Notes: generated by a model from the sequence alone, not told the origin. A stretch of 64,000 bases of DNA from Pontibacter burrus (GCF_010686685.1 NZ_JAAGWD010000006.1:1-64000), one strand, 5' to 3'; positions 35,728 through 45,068 are shown, counted from the stretch's first letter. Translations and numbers: made by a program.

Positions 35728-36795
35728 TTATTCTACTTCTTTACTTATGTATTTGGAATTCAGGATACTGAGCGCGCCCATGTAGCGTAAACTAAACTGC
35801 AGCGTATCGCCTACTTTATAGTTGCCCGCATGTTCGCCAATTTCAACCACAAGCATATCAGAGCTGGCGCCAACCATTTTAATGTCATCTTTTGGCACCA
35901 GGAATTTTGGATTTACATCCAGCAGGCCCACATCCAGTATAGCCCTGTAAGAGGTTTTCCCATACAGACTTTCATCTACCTGAAAGCTCTCGCCGCTTGG
36001 GTTTTCAGCCATTACGCCATGGGGTAGCATAGGTTTCTCGGTAAGCTCTATAATCTCGGCAGATAGCTCAAATACGTCATCATGCATGTTTTCAAAAGTT
36101 TCGCCGGTAAAAAGGTTGAGGCCAAAGAATAGCGCTTCGCCAATACGGAAGTGATTTATACCTTTCGGGAGTTGGTGTGTGAAAAGCAAAGGTATCGTTA
36201 CCGATGTACCACCCGAAACCCAGGGTATGGTTTTGTTGAACTTGGCTTCTATAATTTGCTTGTACAGGCTGAGCTGTACCAGTTTATCTTTGGTAGGCAT
36301 TACTCCGTGCAGGCAATTGAAATTAGCTCCTAATCCGATCACGTTTATGCCCGGTAGCTCAAAAACTTTCGAATAAAAATCAACCAGGTCATCGCCCATT
36401 ACGCCTTCCCGTAAATCGCCCATCTCGATCATGATGATGATCTTGTGGATTTTGTTCTGGCGTACTGCCTCATCGGAAAGCAACCGGATGATATCCAGTT
36501 CTGTCTGGAAGCTAACGTCAGCGTATTGAATGATCTCGGGGATGCTTTTCTTAGGGGCGGGTTTGATGTAAACCGTTTGTACATCAGGTGCCAGTTTTTT
36601 TATTGCTTTCAGGTTACTGACCCTGGAGTCGTGTATCTCTTTAACACCCAGAGACAGTACCTCTTTCAGAAACTTTTCATGCCCACACAGCAATTTCGCG
36701 ACAATGCCCCAGTCGATGCCATGCGTTTTAAAAACCTCGTTCAGGTGATTGTAGTTGTGCTGTAATTTACTGCGGAACAGTTTTAATACGGCCAT
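35728..36795 (-). CDS. Alanine/ornithine racemase-family PLP enzyme
   Basis: 355 residues, a fold-type III PLP barrel with a C-terminal beta domain. The PLP lysine lies in GIVAKLLCGHEKFL near residue 34; MIEMGDLREGVM, GLGANFNCLHG and VSGGTSVTIP are the barrel signatures of the ornithine racemase-like group. The substrate (Ala, Orn, Ser or Lys) cannot be decided. It begins two bases after the end of the GNAT gene, so the pair forms an operon; an amine acetyltransferase next to a racemase suggests D-amino acid modification (inference). Confidence 0.85.
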   Translation of the reverse strand: MAVLKLFRSKLQHNYNHLNEVFKTHGIDWGIVAKLLCGHEKFLKEVLSLGVKEIHDSRVSNLKAIKKLAPDVQTVYIKPAPKKSIPEIIQYADVSFQTELDIIRLLSDEAVRQNKIHKIIIMIEMGDLREGVMGDDLVDFYSKVFELPGINVIGLGANFNCLHGVMPTKDKLVQLSLYKQIIEAKFNKTIPWVSGGTSVTIPLLFTHQLPKGINHFRIGEALFFGLNLFTGETFENMHDDVFELSAEIIELTEKPMLPHGVMAENPSGESFQVDESLYGKTSYRAILDVGLLDVNPKFLVPKDDIKMVGASSDMLVVEIGEHAGNYKVGDTLQFSLRYMGALSILNSKYISKEVE

Positions 36796-36797
36796 AG

Positions 36798-37250
36798 TTA
36801 GCGGTGTAGTCTGTATTCTAAGTATTTATTTGTAAAGCCCATTTTCTCGTATAGGTGGCGGGCCGGGTTATGTGGCTCAACGTGCAGGGCAATGCTACCA
36901 GATACGGTTTCAGTAGCAAGTTGTACAAGCTTTTTGCCAACTCCTTTGCCGCGCTGGCTGCCATGAACCGCTACATAAACCAGAATATTCTCTGGGATAT
37001 ACCCGCTCATACCAGTATTATTCAGGATCAGGGCGCCTACCACTTCGTTGTTTTCCCGTGCTTCCAAAACTGCGCCGCCCTTGCCTTCAGCGCTTGATAG
37101 AGCATAGTCCATACACTTCGCTATATCTTCTCGCTTGTCACCAAATTCATCCAGGTGGTGGTATAGGAAATCTATGATCTTGTCGCGGTTGATGCCTTGC
37201 TGGTTTTCCGGTGTGTAAGTATGGTAGCTGACGCTATTTTTTTCTTTCAT
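36798..37250 (-). CDS. GNAT family N-acetyltransferase
   Basis: 150 residues with the acetyl-CoA-binding motif GSQRGKGVGKKLVQLA and LHVEPHNPARHLYEKMGF near the C-terminus, complete for a GNAT. The acceptor is unknown. First gene of a two-gene operon with the racemase. Confidence 0.88.
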   Translation of the reverse strand: MKEKNSVSYHTYTPENQQGINRDKIIDFLYHHLDEFGDKREDIAKCMDYALSSAEGKGGAVLEARENNEVVGALILNNTGMSGYIPENILVYVAVHGSQRGKGVGKKLVQLATETVSGSIALHVEPHNPARHLYEKMGFTNKYLEYRLHR

Positions 37251-37759
37251 GTTGCATTTAAGTTTTCTGGATATAAAAAGTAAACGAGTTATACCTGATG
37301 CAAGTCGGACTTTCCTGAAAATTCAAGGATTGTCTAATTAAGCCAGAGAATAAAATTAGTCCGGCCGGTTACAGGTACATGAACTATAAATACGTTTAGT
37401 TGGCAAAGCTCTATTTATTAATAAAGTATAATTCTATAGTTTACTTCTATGTGTAACTATACCTGAGTATACTGAAAAGAGGCTTTAAATCACAATGAAA
37501 ATAGGGTTTGCTTATCTATAGTTCGTATGAGGTGATTTAATCGGTTAGGAATAAATACAAATGCTAAGGAGTTCTGGACATGAAAAATGTATGCCGAAAG
37601 CAAGGCCAAATTAAAATTTATTAGCTCAATGCTATTAGTCAGACAGAACTAAAGCTCATAGGTTTGTTGACTTAAAGATCTTTTAATGTAATTATTTTTA
37701 TGAATTTACGTATCTAGGATTAGCTGTGCTCTTTACTAACCTGATTTTACCCTTAACTT
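37251..37759. other. Divergent intergenic region without recognised gene
   Basis: About 510 nt, AT-rich, between the divergent GNAT and retropepsin genes. It holds two CTATAG half-sites (37433 and 37517). No promoter box of high quality and no hairpin terminator was recognised. Confidence 0.5.
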
Positions 37760-39010
37760 ATGACAAAAGCATTTCTCCTGTTATTGCTTTGTCTGTTCGG
37801 CTGCATAAAAATGTTGCCGGCTCAAGGGAAATCTGTTTCTCCAGACACTGCTTACTTTACCACCAAGGCCAACAAGGTAAAAATACCGTTCAAACTGGTT
37901 CACAACCTTATCGTAATACCGGTAAGCATCAATGATTCAAAGCCTCTCAATTTTATTCTCGATTCTGGTGTAAACAGCACACTCATTACGCACCTGGAGT
38001 ATAGCGATTCACTCAACCTGAACAATTCTTCCAAGATAACAGTGCGTGGCTTAGGGCAGGGTTATGAAATTGAAGCAATTGTCTCAGATAGTAATTATAT
38101 GCATCTTCCTGGCATTAAAGGGGAGGGCCAGGAAGTGTTTGTTTTGATGGAAGATGTTTTTAACCTCTCTACAAGGATGGGGATGCCGATACATGGCATT
38201 ATCGGGTACGATATTTTTAAGAACTTTATAGTTAAGATAAACTATAGCGCCAGTATGCTCACACTTTACCGACCTGATACCAGGATAAAGGTGAACAAAA
38301 AGAGTGAGCAGTATGAGTTGCAAATAGAAGATTGCAAAGCTTATTTATATGCCAATGTTCGCCAGTATAATGGTGATTCGTTGCAGGTTAAGCTGGTAGT
38401 AGATACAGGAGCTAGTCATTCGTTGTCCTTGTATCTGCCAACAAACGAGAAACTGAAGTTGCCACCTAAAGTGATGGAAGCTTACCTGGGCCGGGGCCTG
38501 AGTGGCGATGTGCACGGAAAAATAGGGCGCTTAAACAGCATGCAGCTTGGCAAGTACGAGTTTGTAGACCTACCCGCTTCATATCCAGACGAAGAGGCAA
38601 TAAAGCTTGCGATGAATGTTGCTAACCGAAACGGAAACCTGGGTTCAGATATTCTGAAGCGCTTTACAGTAATTTTTGATTATCCGAACAACAAGTTATA
38701 CCTGATGCCAAACCGCAGGTATAAAATGCCTTTTACATACAATATTGCCGGGTTTGAGCTAAGCACCCCAATGCCTGGCCTTAATGTGTTTGTTATTGCA
38801 AACGTAGCAAAAAACTCCGCAGCCTACGAAGCAGGCATACAGTCAGGTGACCAGTTAGTTTCTATAAACGGCGTAGATTGCCGCGACCTTGAGCTTAAAA
38901 AAGTCCTTGACTTATTAGATGGAAGGCCTGGGCAGCAACTACGTTTAATTCTGCGCAGGAACCTGGAAGAACCTTACCGTGTGACACTAACCCTGGCAAA
39001 CAGAATCTGA
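37760..39010 (+). CDS. Secreted retropepsin-like aspartyl protease with PDZ domain
   Basis: 416 residues. Signal peptide MTKAFLLLLLCLFGCIKMLPAQ, then two aspartyl-protease half-domains: FILDSGVNSTLIT (about 70) and VVDTGASHSLSL (about 215), each with the catalytic D-S/T-G, and a C-terminal PDZ domain (about 325-405; PGLNVFVIANVAKNSAAYEAG, core AGIQSGDQLVSING). Both halves lie in one chain, unlike viral retropepsins. Probably a periplasmic or surface protease; substrate unknown. Confidence 0.88.
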   Translation: MTKAFLLLLLCLFGCIKMLPAQGKSVSPDTAYFTTKANKVKIPFKLVHNLIVIPVSINDSKPLNFILDSGVNSTLITHLEYSDSLNLNNSSKITVRGLGQGYEIEAIVSDSNYMHLPGIKGEGQEVFVLMEDVFNLSTRMGMPIHGIIGYDIFKNFIVKINYSASMLTLYRPDTRIKVNKKSEQYELQIEDCKAYLYANVRQYNGDSLQVKLVVDTGASHSLSLYLPTNEKLKLPPKVMEAYLGRGLSGDVHGKIGRLNSMQLGKYEFVDLPASYPDEEAIKLAMNVANRNGNLGSDILKRFTVIFDYPNNKLYLMPNRRYKMPFTYNIAGFELSTPMPGLNVFVIANVAKNSAAYEAGIQSGDQLVSINGVDCRDLELKKVLDLLDGRPGQQLRLILRRNLEEPYRVTLTLANRI

Positions 39011-39026
39011 CTATAGACACAATTAT

Positions 39027-39302
39027 TTATTGCTGAAAGTCCTGGAAAACCTGTAGTAGAAGCAATAACACAGCTAGCACGATCAGGAAAATACCTGTAT
39101 AAACCCTGATGCGGGGGATAGGCTGCTTTACTATTTCTCCGTGTTCGTTCTGTCGGCTAAACTGCAGGCTGCTCAGGAGTAAGCCATTCCCGAAACTTAG
39201 CCAGATTGCCGCTGTCAGGGCTTGCTTCATCAACAACAACGAAACAAGACCGATCGTAGAAAACAGGATACCGATTATAACAGGCAGGTTCAGATTCTTC
39301 AT
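39027..39302 (-). CDS. Small hypothetical membrane protein
   Basis: 91 residues with three hydrophobic stretches (VIIGILFSTIGLVSLLLM, ALTAAIWLSFGNGLLLSSL, VYTGIFLIVLAVLLLLLQVF). No family recognised. Convergent with the retropepsin gene, 16 bases apart. Confidence 0.65.
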   Translation of the reverse strand: MKNLNLPVIIGILFSTIGLVSLLLMKQALTAAIWLSFGNGLLLSSLQFSRQNEHGEIVKQPIPRIRVYTGIFLIVLAVLLLLLQVFQDFQQ

Positions 39303-39819
39303 GTATGTACTCAGCTAAAGCCGCAAGTTAATGCATAAAGCGCTATATCTATAGAAAAATCCTGAAGCGGGTACTAAAGTATTTCAAAAACGTTAAGGAG
39401 TATAACTTTTATCTGAATATTGCAGATGAGCTTGCAAAACACATTTTTAAATGAAAACATTTGCACCGTTTAAGCAGTACTTAATGGCTTAAAGTATTTT
39501 ACTCTAATACAGAAAATGAAAAAAAAGGTCTTTTTATCTGGCGCAGAGCCAACGATAAAACATGCTGTTCAGCAGCGTGCGACTTTTTCTGCCCGCGTGT
39601 GCAGGGTAGTTTTCAGGTGCGTTTTTTCCAGCTTCAGGCTCAGGCCCTAGGCCGACATTCTCTTTGATCGCCTACGTGGGGGTCACTTCCAATCCTAAAT
39701 ACATTTTGTTTTAATGCGTGTAAGCTCAGCTTTTTCGAAAGGCAGCTCAAGGCATTTGTATATTCTAAATTTTGCTGATCAGGCTATCAACTAGCCTTAT
39801 TGTCTCTTTATATACTTAC
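39303..39819 (+). other. Leader region of the arginine cluster
   Basis: About 515 nt. Contains a possible promoter (TTG at about 39432 and AACATTTG at 39456-39463), an Arg-rich short ORF (39516-39650), a second short ORF (39714-39794) and weak inverted repeats. No terminator of the quality seen before trpE or hisH was found. Confidence 0.5.
39516..39650 (+). CDS. Candidate Arg-rich leader peptide of the arginine cluster
   Basis: A 44-codon ORF beginning MKKKVFLSG. Six arginines fall in the last 24 residues (positions 21, 27, 30, 34, 41, 43), ending SSFRLRP. It lies upstream of the first gene of the arginine cluster, in the position where the trp and his clusters carry leader peptides. Against it: the Arg residues are not contiguous and no clear attenuator hairpin follows. 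Confidence 0.35.
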   Translation: MKKKVFLSGAEPTIKHAVQQRATFSARVCRVVFRCVFSSFRLRP

Positions 39820-40518
39820 ATGACCAGTTTACCGGAATTTATAGTTGTTGTGGCAAATGAGAGCCACGTGGGTTATGCGCAAACGATCTGCGATGAAATG
39901 GAATCCTCGGCCAAGGCGCGCGGTACCGGTATAGCTAAGCGCAAACCCGAATACGTTGCCCTGAAAATGCAGGAAGGGAAAGCCGTGATCGCCTTACATC
40001 CGGATGGAAAATGGGCTGGTTTCTGCTACATAGAGACCTGGGGACATGGCAAATACGTGGCAAACTCCGGCCTTATCGTTTCGCCGGAACTACGCAAAAG
40101 CGGCCTTGCCCGTCAGATCAAACAGAAGGTGTTTGAACTGTCGCGCACCAAATACCCGGATGCCAAAATCTTTGGTTTGACTACAGCATTGGCTGTTATG
40201 AAGATCAACTCTGGCCTTGGCTATAAACCTGTTACTTACTCTGAACTGACCGATGATGAGTCGTTCTGGAAAGGCTGCGAAAGCTGCGTGAACTTCCCGA
40301 TCCTGACGAGCAAGAACCGCAGCAACTGCCTGTGCACAGCCATGTTATTTGACCCGGCGCAGGAGAAAAATTTTATGCCGTTGCCTATAGTTGAGCAAAA
40401 ACCAGCTGCAAAGGCAAACAGCCTGCAGGAGCGCTGGGTGCGCTACCGCCAGCGTTTGGCAGTGCAGCCTATTACATTACCTGAACAAGAAAAAGATAAG
40501 AACAAAAAAGCCTCCTAA
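39820..40518 (+). CDS. GNAT family acyltransferase, candidate N-acylglutamate synthase
   Basis: 232 residues from ATG 39820 (MTSLPEFIVVVANES). An upstream TTG start at 39772 adds 16 residues without support. GNAT core motifs are AGFCYIETWGHG and SGLIVSPELRKSGLARQIK (acyl-CoA loop). An extra C-terminal part with cysteines (KGCESCVNFP, NRSNCLC) and a basic tail is unusual. No classic argA or argJ is present, and this gene leads the arginine cluster 25 bases before argG, so it most likely makes the N-acylglutamate primer. Acetyl versus succinyl donor is open. Confidence 0.72.
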   Translation: MTSLPEFIVVVANESHVGYAQTICDEMESSAKARGTGIAKRKPEYVALKMQEGKAVIALHPDGKWAGFCYIETWGHGKYVANSGLIVSPELRKSGLARQIKQKVFELSRTKYPDAKIFGLTTALAVMKINSGLGYKPVTYSELTDDESFWKGCESCVNFPILTSKNRSNCLCTAMLFDPAQEKNFMPLPIVEQKPAAKANSLQERWVRYRQRLAVQPITLPEQEKDKNKKAS

Positions 40519-40543
40519 GGCTACCAAAATATAAACTATAGTT

Positions 40544-41755
40544 ATGAAGAAAGTTTTGTTAGCCTTTAGCGGCGGTTTAGATACATCTTATTGCGCTATT
40601 TATTTGTCGCAGGAACTGGGCTTGGAAGTATATGCTGCTTTAGTAGATACAGGTGGTTTTTCTGCTGAAGAGATACAGGAGATCGAGCGCCGAGCTTATG
40701 CGCTTGGTGTGAAGCAATTCACGCACCTGGATGAGAAAGAAAGCTACTACAAGAGTTGCATCAAGTACATGATCTTCGGAAATGTGCTGAAGAACAACAC
40801 ATACCCGTTATCTGTAAGTGCGGAGCGTGTTACGCAGGCCCTGAGCATTGCCAACTTTGCCAAGAGCATCGGGGCAGATTATGTAGCCCACGGCAGTACC
40901 GGCGCCGGAAACGACCAGGTGCGTTTTGATATGGTTTTCCAGGCCATCATTCCGGATGTAGAGATCATCACACCGATCCGTGATATGAAACTGTCGCGCG
41001 AAGAGGAGATCGAATACCTGCGCAAGCATGGCGTGGAAATGGACTTTACCAAAGCACAATATTCCATTAATAAAGGTATCTGGGGCACATCGGTTGGCGG
41101 TAAGGAAACGCTTACTTCACATTTGCCATTACCGGAATCTGCTTACCCGACGCAGCTGACAAAACAGGAGGTTGAGCGTGTAACTATAGTTTTCAAAAAT
41201 GGTGAGCCGGTTGGGTTGAACGATGAAGTTTTTGAAAGCCCGGTACAGGTAATTCAGCGCCTGCAGGAAATTGCCGGTCCTTTTGCCATCGGTCGCGACA
41301 TACACGTGGGCGATACCATTATCGGCATTAAAGGACGCGTAGGTTTTGAAGCTGCGGCCCCGATGGTGATTATCAAAGCGCATCACACACTGGAGAAGCA
41401 TACGCTAACCAAATGGCAACTATACTGGAAAGACCAACTGGCAACCTGGTATGGTAACTGGCTGCACGAAGGTCAACTGCTGGACCCAACTATGCGCGAC
41501 ATCGAAGCTTTCCTGGAGAGCACACAGCAAACCGTGACAGGTAAAGTGCATGTGCTGCTGGCGCCTTACCGTTTCCAGGTAGAAGGTATTGAGAGCGAGC
41601 ATGACCTGATGAGCGATAAGTTTGGCAGCTACGGAGAAATGAACCGCGCCTGGACGGCTGATGATGTAAAAGGTTTTACCAAGATCTTCGGGAACCAGAC
41701 CAAACTATACCACAACGTGAATAACACCACCGAGGCATGGGCAAGCAAAAAGTAA
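40544..41755 (+). CDS. argG: Argininosuccinate synthase
   Basis: 403 residues. Condenses citrulline and Asp with ATP to argininosuccinate. The PP-loop LLAFSGGLDTSYCAIYL is at the N-terminus, and ADYVAHGSTGAGNDQVRFD is the substrate-binding segment (core GSTGAGNDQ). An exact AACTATAGTT ends immediately before the ATG (40534-40543). The 3' end overlaps argC by 19 bases. Confidence 0.96.
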   Translation: MKKVLLAFSGGLDTSYCAIYLSQELGLEVYAALVDTGGFSAEEIQEIERRAYALGVKQFTHLDEKESYYKSCIKYMIFGNVLKNNTYPLSVSAERVTQALSIANFAKSIGADYVAHGSTGAGNDQVRFDMVFQAIIPDVEIITPIRDMKLSREEEIEYLRKHGVEMDFTKAQYSINKGIWGTSVGGKETLTSHLPLPESAYPTQLTKQEVERVTIVFKNGEPVGLNDEVFESPVQVIQRLQEIAGPFAIGRDIHVGDTIIGIKGRVGFEAAAPMVIIKAHHTLEKHTLTKWQLYWKDQLATWYGNWLHEGQLLDPTMRDIEAFLESTQQTVTGKVHVLLAPYRFQVEGIESEHDLMSDKFGSYGEMNRAWTADDVKGFTKIFGNQTKLYHNVNNTTEAWASKK

Positions 41756-42747
41756 AGGCGGGCATAATTGGCGGGGCTGGCTACACCGGCGGCGAACTGC
41801 TTCGTCTGTTGCTGAATCACCCGAATGTAAACCTGGTTTTCACGCACAGCAAAAGTCAGGCAGGAAAACCTGTGCATGCAGCACATGCCGACCTGTTAGG
41901 CGAAACGGAACTATTCTTCAGCGATTCTTACGAGCAGGAAGTGGATGTGCTATTCTTATGCGTTGGCCATGGTGAAGCGAAAAAGTTTTTAGCTGACAAT
42001 ACCTTTGCAGAAAGCACTAAGATCATCGACTTAAGCCAGGATTTCCGCTGGAATGGGGAAGCTGGCAAAGCGCAAACTATAGATGCGGCTGGTCGTGCTT
42101 TTACTTATGGCTTACCGGAAATGCTTCGCGAAACTATAAAGCAGGCACAGCACATCGCTAACCCAGGTTGCTTCGCTACAGCCATTCAACTGGCCTTGCT
42201 ACCTTTAGCTGCTAAAGGGTTGATCACAAATGAAGTGCATGTAAGCGGTATTACCGGCAGCACCGGAGCAGGGCAAAGCCTGAGCCCGACATCACACTAT
42301 AGCTGGCGAAGCGGCAACATCTCAAACTATAAAGTGCTTAACCACCAGCACCTGAACGAGATCCGCCGCACATTGCACGAACTACAGCCTGCCCAAGAGT
42401 TACCTGCCATACATTTTGTGCCATATCGCGGACCGTTTACGCGGGGTATACTTTGCACCAGTTACTTGCCTTGCGAATTAACTATAGCCGAAGCGCACGA
42501 ACTATACAGCAGCTATTACAGTACACATCCATTTGTTTGGATTAGCGAGAGCACACCTGACCTGAAGCAGGTGGTAAATACAAACAAGTGTATTCTATAC
42601 CTGGAGAAGCAGGGCGAAATGCTCGTGATCACCAGCATGATCGATAACCTGCTGAAAGGCGCATCAGGCCAGGCGGTACAGAACATGAACCTGCTTTTTG
42701 GGCTGGAAGAAACGGCCGGATTAAAGCTAAAACCAGCAGGGTTTTAA
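41737..42747 (+). CDS. argC: N-acetyl-gamma-glutamyl-phosphate reductase
   Basis: 336 residues. NADPH-dependent reduction of N-acylglutamyl phosphate to the semialdehyde. The nucleotide-binding motif AGIIGGAGYTGGELLRLL is at the N-terminus, and the catalytic Cys lies in ANPGCFATAIQLAL near residue 145. ITGSTGAGQSL and VPYRGPFTRGI are family motifs. The start lies inside the argG 3' end, so translation is probably coupled. Confidence 0.96.
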   Translation: MGKQKVKAGIIGGAGYTGGELLRLLLNHPNVNLVFTHSKSQAGKPVHAAHADLLGETELFFSDSYEQEVDVLFLCVGHGEAKKFLADNTFAESTKIIDLSQDFRWNGEAGKAQTIDAAGRAFTYGLPEMLRETIKQAQHIANPGCFATAIQLALLPLAAKGLITNEVHVSGITGSTGAGQSLSPTSHYSWRSGNISNYKVLNHQHLNEIRRTLHELQPAQELPAIHFVPYRGPFTRGILCTSYLPCELTIAEAHELYSSYYSTHPFVWISESTPDLKQVVNTNKCILYLEKQGEMLVITSMIDNLLKGASGQAVQNMNLLFGLEETAGLKLKPAGF

Positions 42748-42762
42748 ACTAGAGTTTCAAGA

Positions 42763-42837
42763 AATGTCATCCCGAACAAAGTGAGAGATTTATCTCAGAT
42801 TCCTAAATAGATTTCTCCCTAAACTCTAAATGACATT
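42763..42837. repeat. TGTCAT...ATGACA inverted repeat between argC and argD
   Basis: The ends AATGTCAT (42763-42770) and ATGACATT (42830-42837) are inverted. Inside are GAACAAAGTGAGAGATTT and GATTTCTCCCT, i.e. two facing copies of the repeat also clustered at 26970-27115. Confidence 0.65.
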
Positions 42838-42867
42838 AGTATTGGAAACAACAATTTAACAATACAA

Positions 42868-42900
42868 CCATCAACAATTAAATAACCATCAACAATTAAA
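42868..42900 (+). repeat. Short tandem repeat before argD
   Basis: CCATCAACAATTAAA occurs at 42868-42882 and 42886-42900 (period 18). A related ACAATTAACAATCC run precedes argH (about 47105-47120). Confidence 0.55.
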
Positions 42901-42966
42901 GCTATGTACGTTGAGTACTTCCTTTACTGTCTTACTTCCTACATCTACTAATTCAACGAATAAACC

Positions 42967-44115
42967 ATGAATCTCTTCGACGTTTATCCTGTCTTTGATA
43001 TCAATCCCATACGCGGCCAGGGCTGCTACATCTGGGACGACAAAGGTACACGCTACCTGGACCTTTATGGCGGCCACGCTGTAATATCAATCGGCCATAG
43101 CCACCCGCACTATGTAAAGCGTATTGCCCGCCAACTATACGATATCGGTTTTTACTCTAACTCGGTGCAGATGCCGATGCAGGAAGAACTGGCTGCGAAA
43201 CTCGGAGAGCTTAGCGGATACCCAGACTATAGTTTGTTCCTGTGCAACTCCGGCGCTGAAGCCAACGAGAATGCTATAAAACTGGCTTCCTTTCAAACAG
43301 GCCGTAAAAAGATCATCGCGTTTAAAGGCGCTTTCCATGGCCGTACATCTGCTGCCGTAGCTGCTACCGATAATCCATCTATCATTGCACCGGTTAACGA
43401 GACAGATAACGTTGTTTTCCTGCCCCTGAACAACCTGGATTCTTTTGCGCAAGCCCTTAACGAATATGGCTCTGAGCTGGCTGCTGTAATTGTAGAAGGC
43501 ATACAGGGTGTAGGCGGCGTGCACATGCCTGAGCCAACTTTCCTGAAAGCGGTAGAAGCAGGTTGTAAGAAAGCAGGAGCATTATTGATTTTGGATGAAG
43601 TTCAGTCTGGTTACGGGCGTTCAGGTAAATTCTTTGCGCACCAGCACACCGATGTAAAACCGGACCTGATAACTGTGGCAAAAGGAATGGGCAACGGTTT
43701 CCCGATTGGTGGTGTGCTAATCAGCCCGAACATTGAAGCAAAGCATGGTATGCTGGGAACTACATTTGGTGGAAACTACCTGGCTTGTGCGGCCGGTATT
43801 GCGGTGCTGGAAGTGATGGAGCAGGAGCAGTTGCTGGATAATGCCACCCGCATGGGCCAGCGCCTGATGCAGGAATTACAGGCGTTGCCGGGCGTACGCG
43901 AAGTGCGTGGTCAGGGCCTGATGATAGGAGTGGAGCTGGAAGAATCTTGCGCACCGGTTCGTAAAGAACTGCTGGAGAAACACCGCATTTTCACCGGTTC
44001 GTCATCCGACAAAAACACGCTGCGCTTGTTACCGCCACTAACTATAAGTGCCCGAGAGATAGAAGCTTTTGTGTCGGCATTTGAATCCATTGTTTATACC
44101 CTACAGGAAAACTAA
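42967..44115 (+). CDS. argD: Acetylornithine (or succinylornithine) aminotransferase
   Basis: 382 residues, class III PLP aminotransferase. Converts the N-acylglutamate semialdehyde to N-acylornithine. Motifs: FLCNSGAEANENAIKLA, FHGRTSAAVAAT, LILDEVQSGYGRSG and the PLP lysine in ITVAKGMGNGFPIGG near residue 240, then GTTFGGNYLAC. It lies two bases before the carbamoyltransferase gene, consistent with consecutive steps. Confidence 0.95.
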   Translation: MNLFDVYPVFDINPIRGQGCYIWDDKGTRYLDLYGGHAVISIGHSHPHYVKRIARQLYDIGFYSNSVQMPMQEELAAKLGELSGYPDYSLFLCNSGAEANENAIKLASFQTGRKKIIAFKGAFHGRTSAAVAATDNPSIIAPVNETDNVVFLPLNNLDSFAQALNEYGSELAAVIVEGIQGVGGVHMPEPTFLKAVEAGCKKAGALLILDEVQSGYGRSGKFFAHQHTDVKPDLITVAKGMGNGFPIGGVLISPNIEAKHGMLGTTFGGNYLACAAGIAVLEVMEQEQLLDNATRMGQRLMQELQALPGVREVRGQGLMIGVELEESCAPVRKELLEKHRIFTGSSSDKNTLRLLPPLTISAREIEAFVSAFESIVYTLQEN

Positions 44116-44117
44116 GA

Positions 44118-45068
44118 ATGAAAAAATATACTTCTGCGTACGATGTGGCCGATGTGAATGAGCTGGTTAAAGAAGCGCTGCACCTGAAAGAAAATCCATA
44201 CAACTATAAATCGCTAGGCGAAAATAAAACGCTGGGCCTTGTATTCCTTAACCCGAGCCTGCGCACGCGCCTGAGCACACAGATTGCCGGCAACAACCTG
44301 GGCATGAACGTAATGGTGATGAACCTGGACAAGGAAGGCTGGGCACTGGAAACGCAGGATGGCGCCATTATGAACGGCACTACCGTGGAGCACATTAAAG
44401 AAGCCGCTGCGGTTATGGGACAGTACTGCGACATCATCGGCATCCGCTCGTTCCCGAAACTGCAGGACCGTGACGAAGACTATAGCGAAGATCTGCTGAA
44501 TAAGTTTATCAGCTATGCCAAGGTTCCGGTTGTAAGCTTGGAGTCTGCTACACGCCATCCGCTTCAAAGCCTGGCCGACCTGGTAACTATAACCGAGCAA
44601 AAACCTGCGGGTAAAAAGCCAAAAGTTGTGCTTACCTGGGCGCCGCACGTTAAGTCTATTCCACAGTGTGTAGCCAACTCGTTTGCCGAATGGATGCAAC
44701 AGGCTGATGTAGAACTGGTGATAACCAACCCGGAAGGCTACGACCTGGCTGATGAATTCACCAAAGGCGCAACGGTGCTGCACAACCAGGACGAAGCTTT
44801 GAAGGATGCGGATTTTGTGTATGTGAAGAACTGGTCGAGCTACGAGCAGTACGGGAAAGTGCTGACAGATGGTGAAGGCTGGATGATGAACAACGAGAAG
44901 CTGGCGCTAACCAATAACGCGAAAGTAATGCACTGCCTTCCGGTTCGCCGCAATGTAGAACTGAGCGATGAGATCCTGGATGGACCAAACTCGCTGGTAC
45001 TGGAGCAGGCCAACAACCGCACTTACGCCGCACAGGCTGTTCTGAAACGCATGCTGGAAGCGCTTTAA
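44118..45068 (+). CDS. argF': N-acylornithine carbamoyltransferase (AOTCase/SOTCase family)
   Basis: 316 residues. Carbamoylates N-acetyl- or N-succinyl-ornithine. The carbamoyl-phosphate motif is NPSLRTRLST (variant of SxRTR), HPLQSLAD follows, and the C-terminal HCLPVRRNVELSDEILD is typical of the acylornithine branch rather than ordinary OTCase. The substrate-selecting loop after IMNG reads TTVEHIKEAA; where I recall Pro for the succinyl enzyme and Glu for the acetyl enzyme, this protein appears to have Val. So acetyl versus succinyl is undecided. Confidence 0.88.
   Translation: MKKYTSAYDVADVNELVKEALHLKENPYNYKSLGENKTLGLVFLNPSLRTRLSTQIAGNNLGMNVMVMNLDKEGWALETQDGAIMNGTTVEHIKEAAAVMGQYCDIIGIRSFPKLQDRDEDYSEDLLNKFISYAKVPVVSLESATRHPLQSLADLVTITEQKPAGKKPKVVLTWAPHVKSIPQCVANSFAEWMQQADVELVITNPEGYDLADEFTKGATVLHNQDEALKDADFVYVKNWSSYEQYGKVLTDGEGWMMNNEKLALTNNAKVMHCLPVRRNVELSDEILDGPNSLVLEQANNRTYAAQAVLKRMLEAL

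Noticed and set aside
39714..39794. 26-codon ORF just before the GNAT gene, considered as a second arginine leader peptide
   Set aside because: Only two Arg codons and no repeated residue; nothing supports translation.
42868..42900. CRISPR-like short direct repeat
   Set aside because: Only two copies with a 3-nt gap; no spacers, no cas genes.
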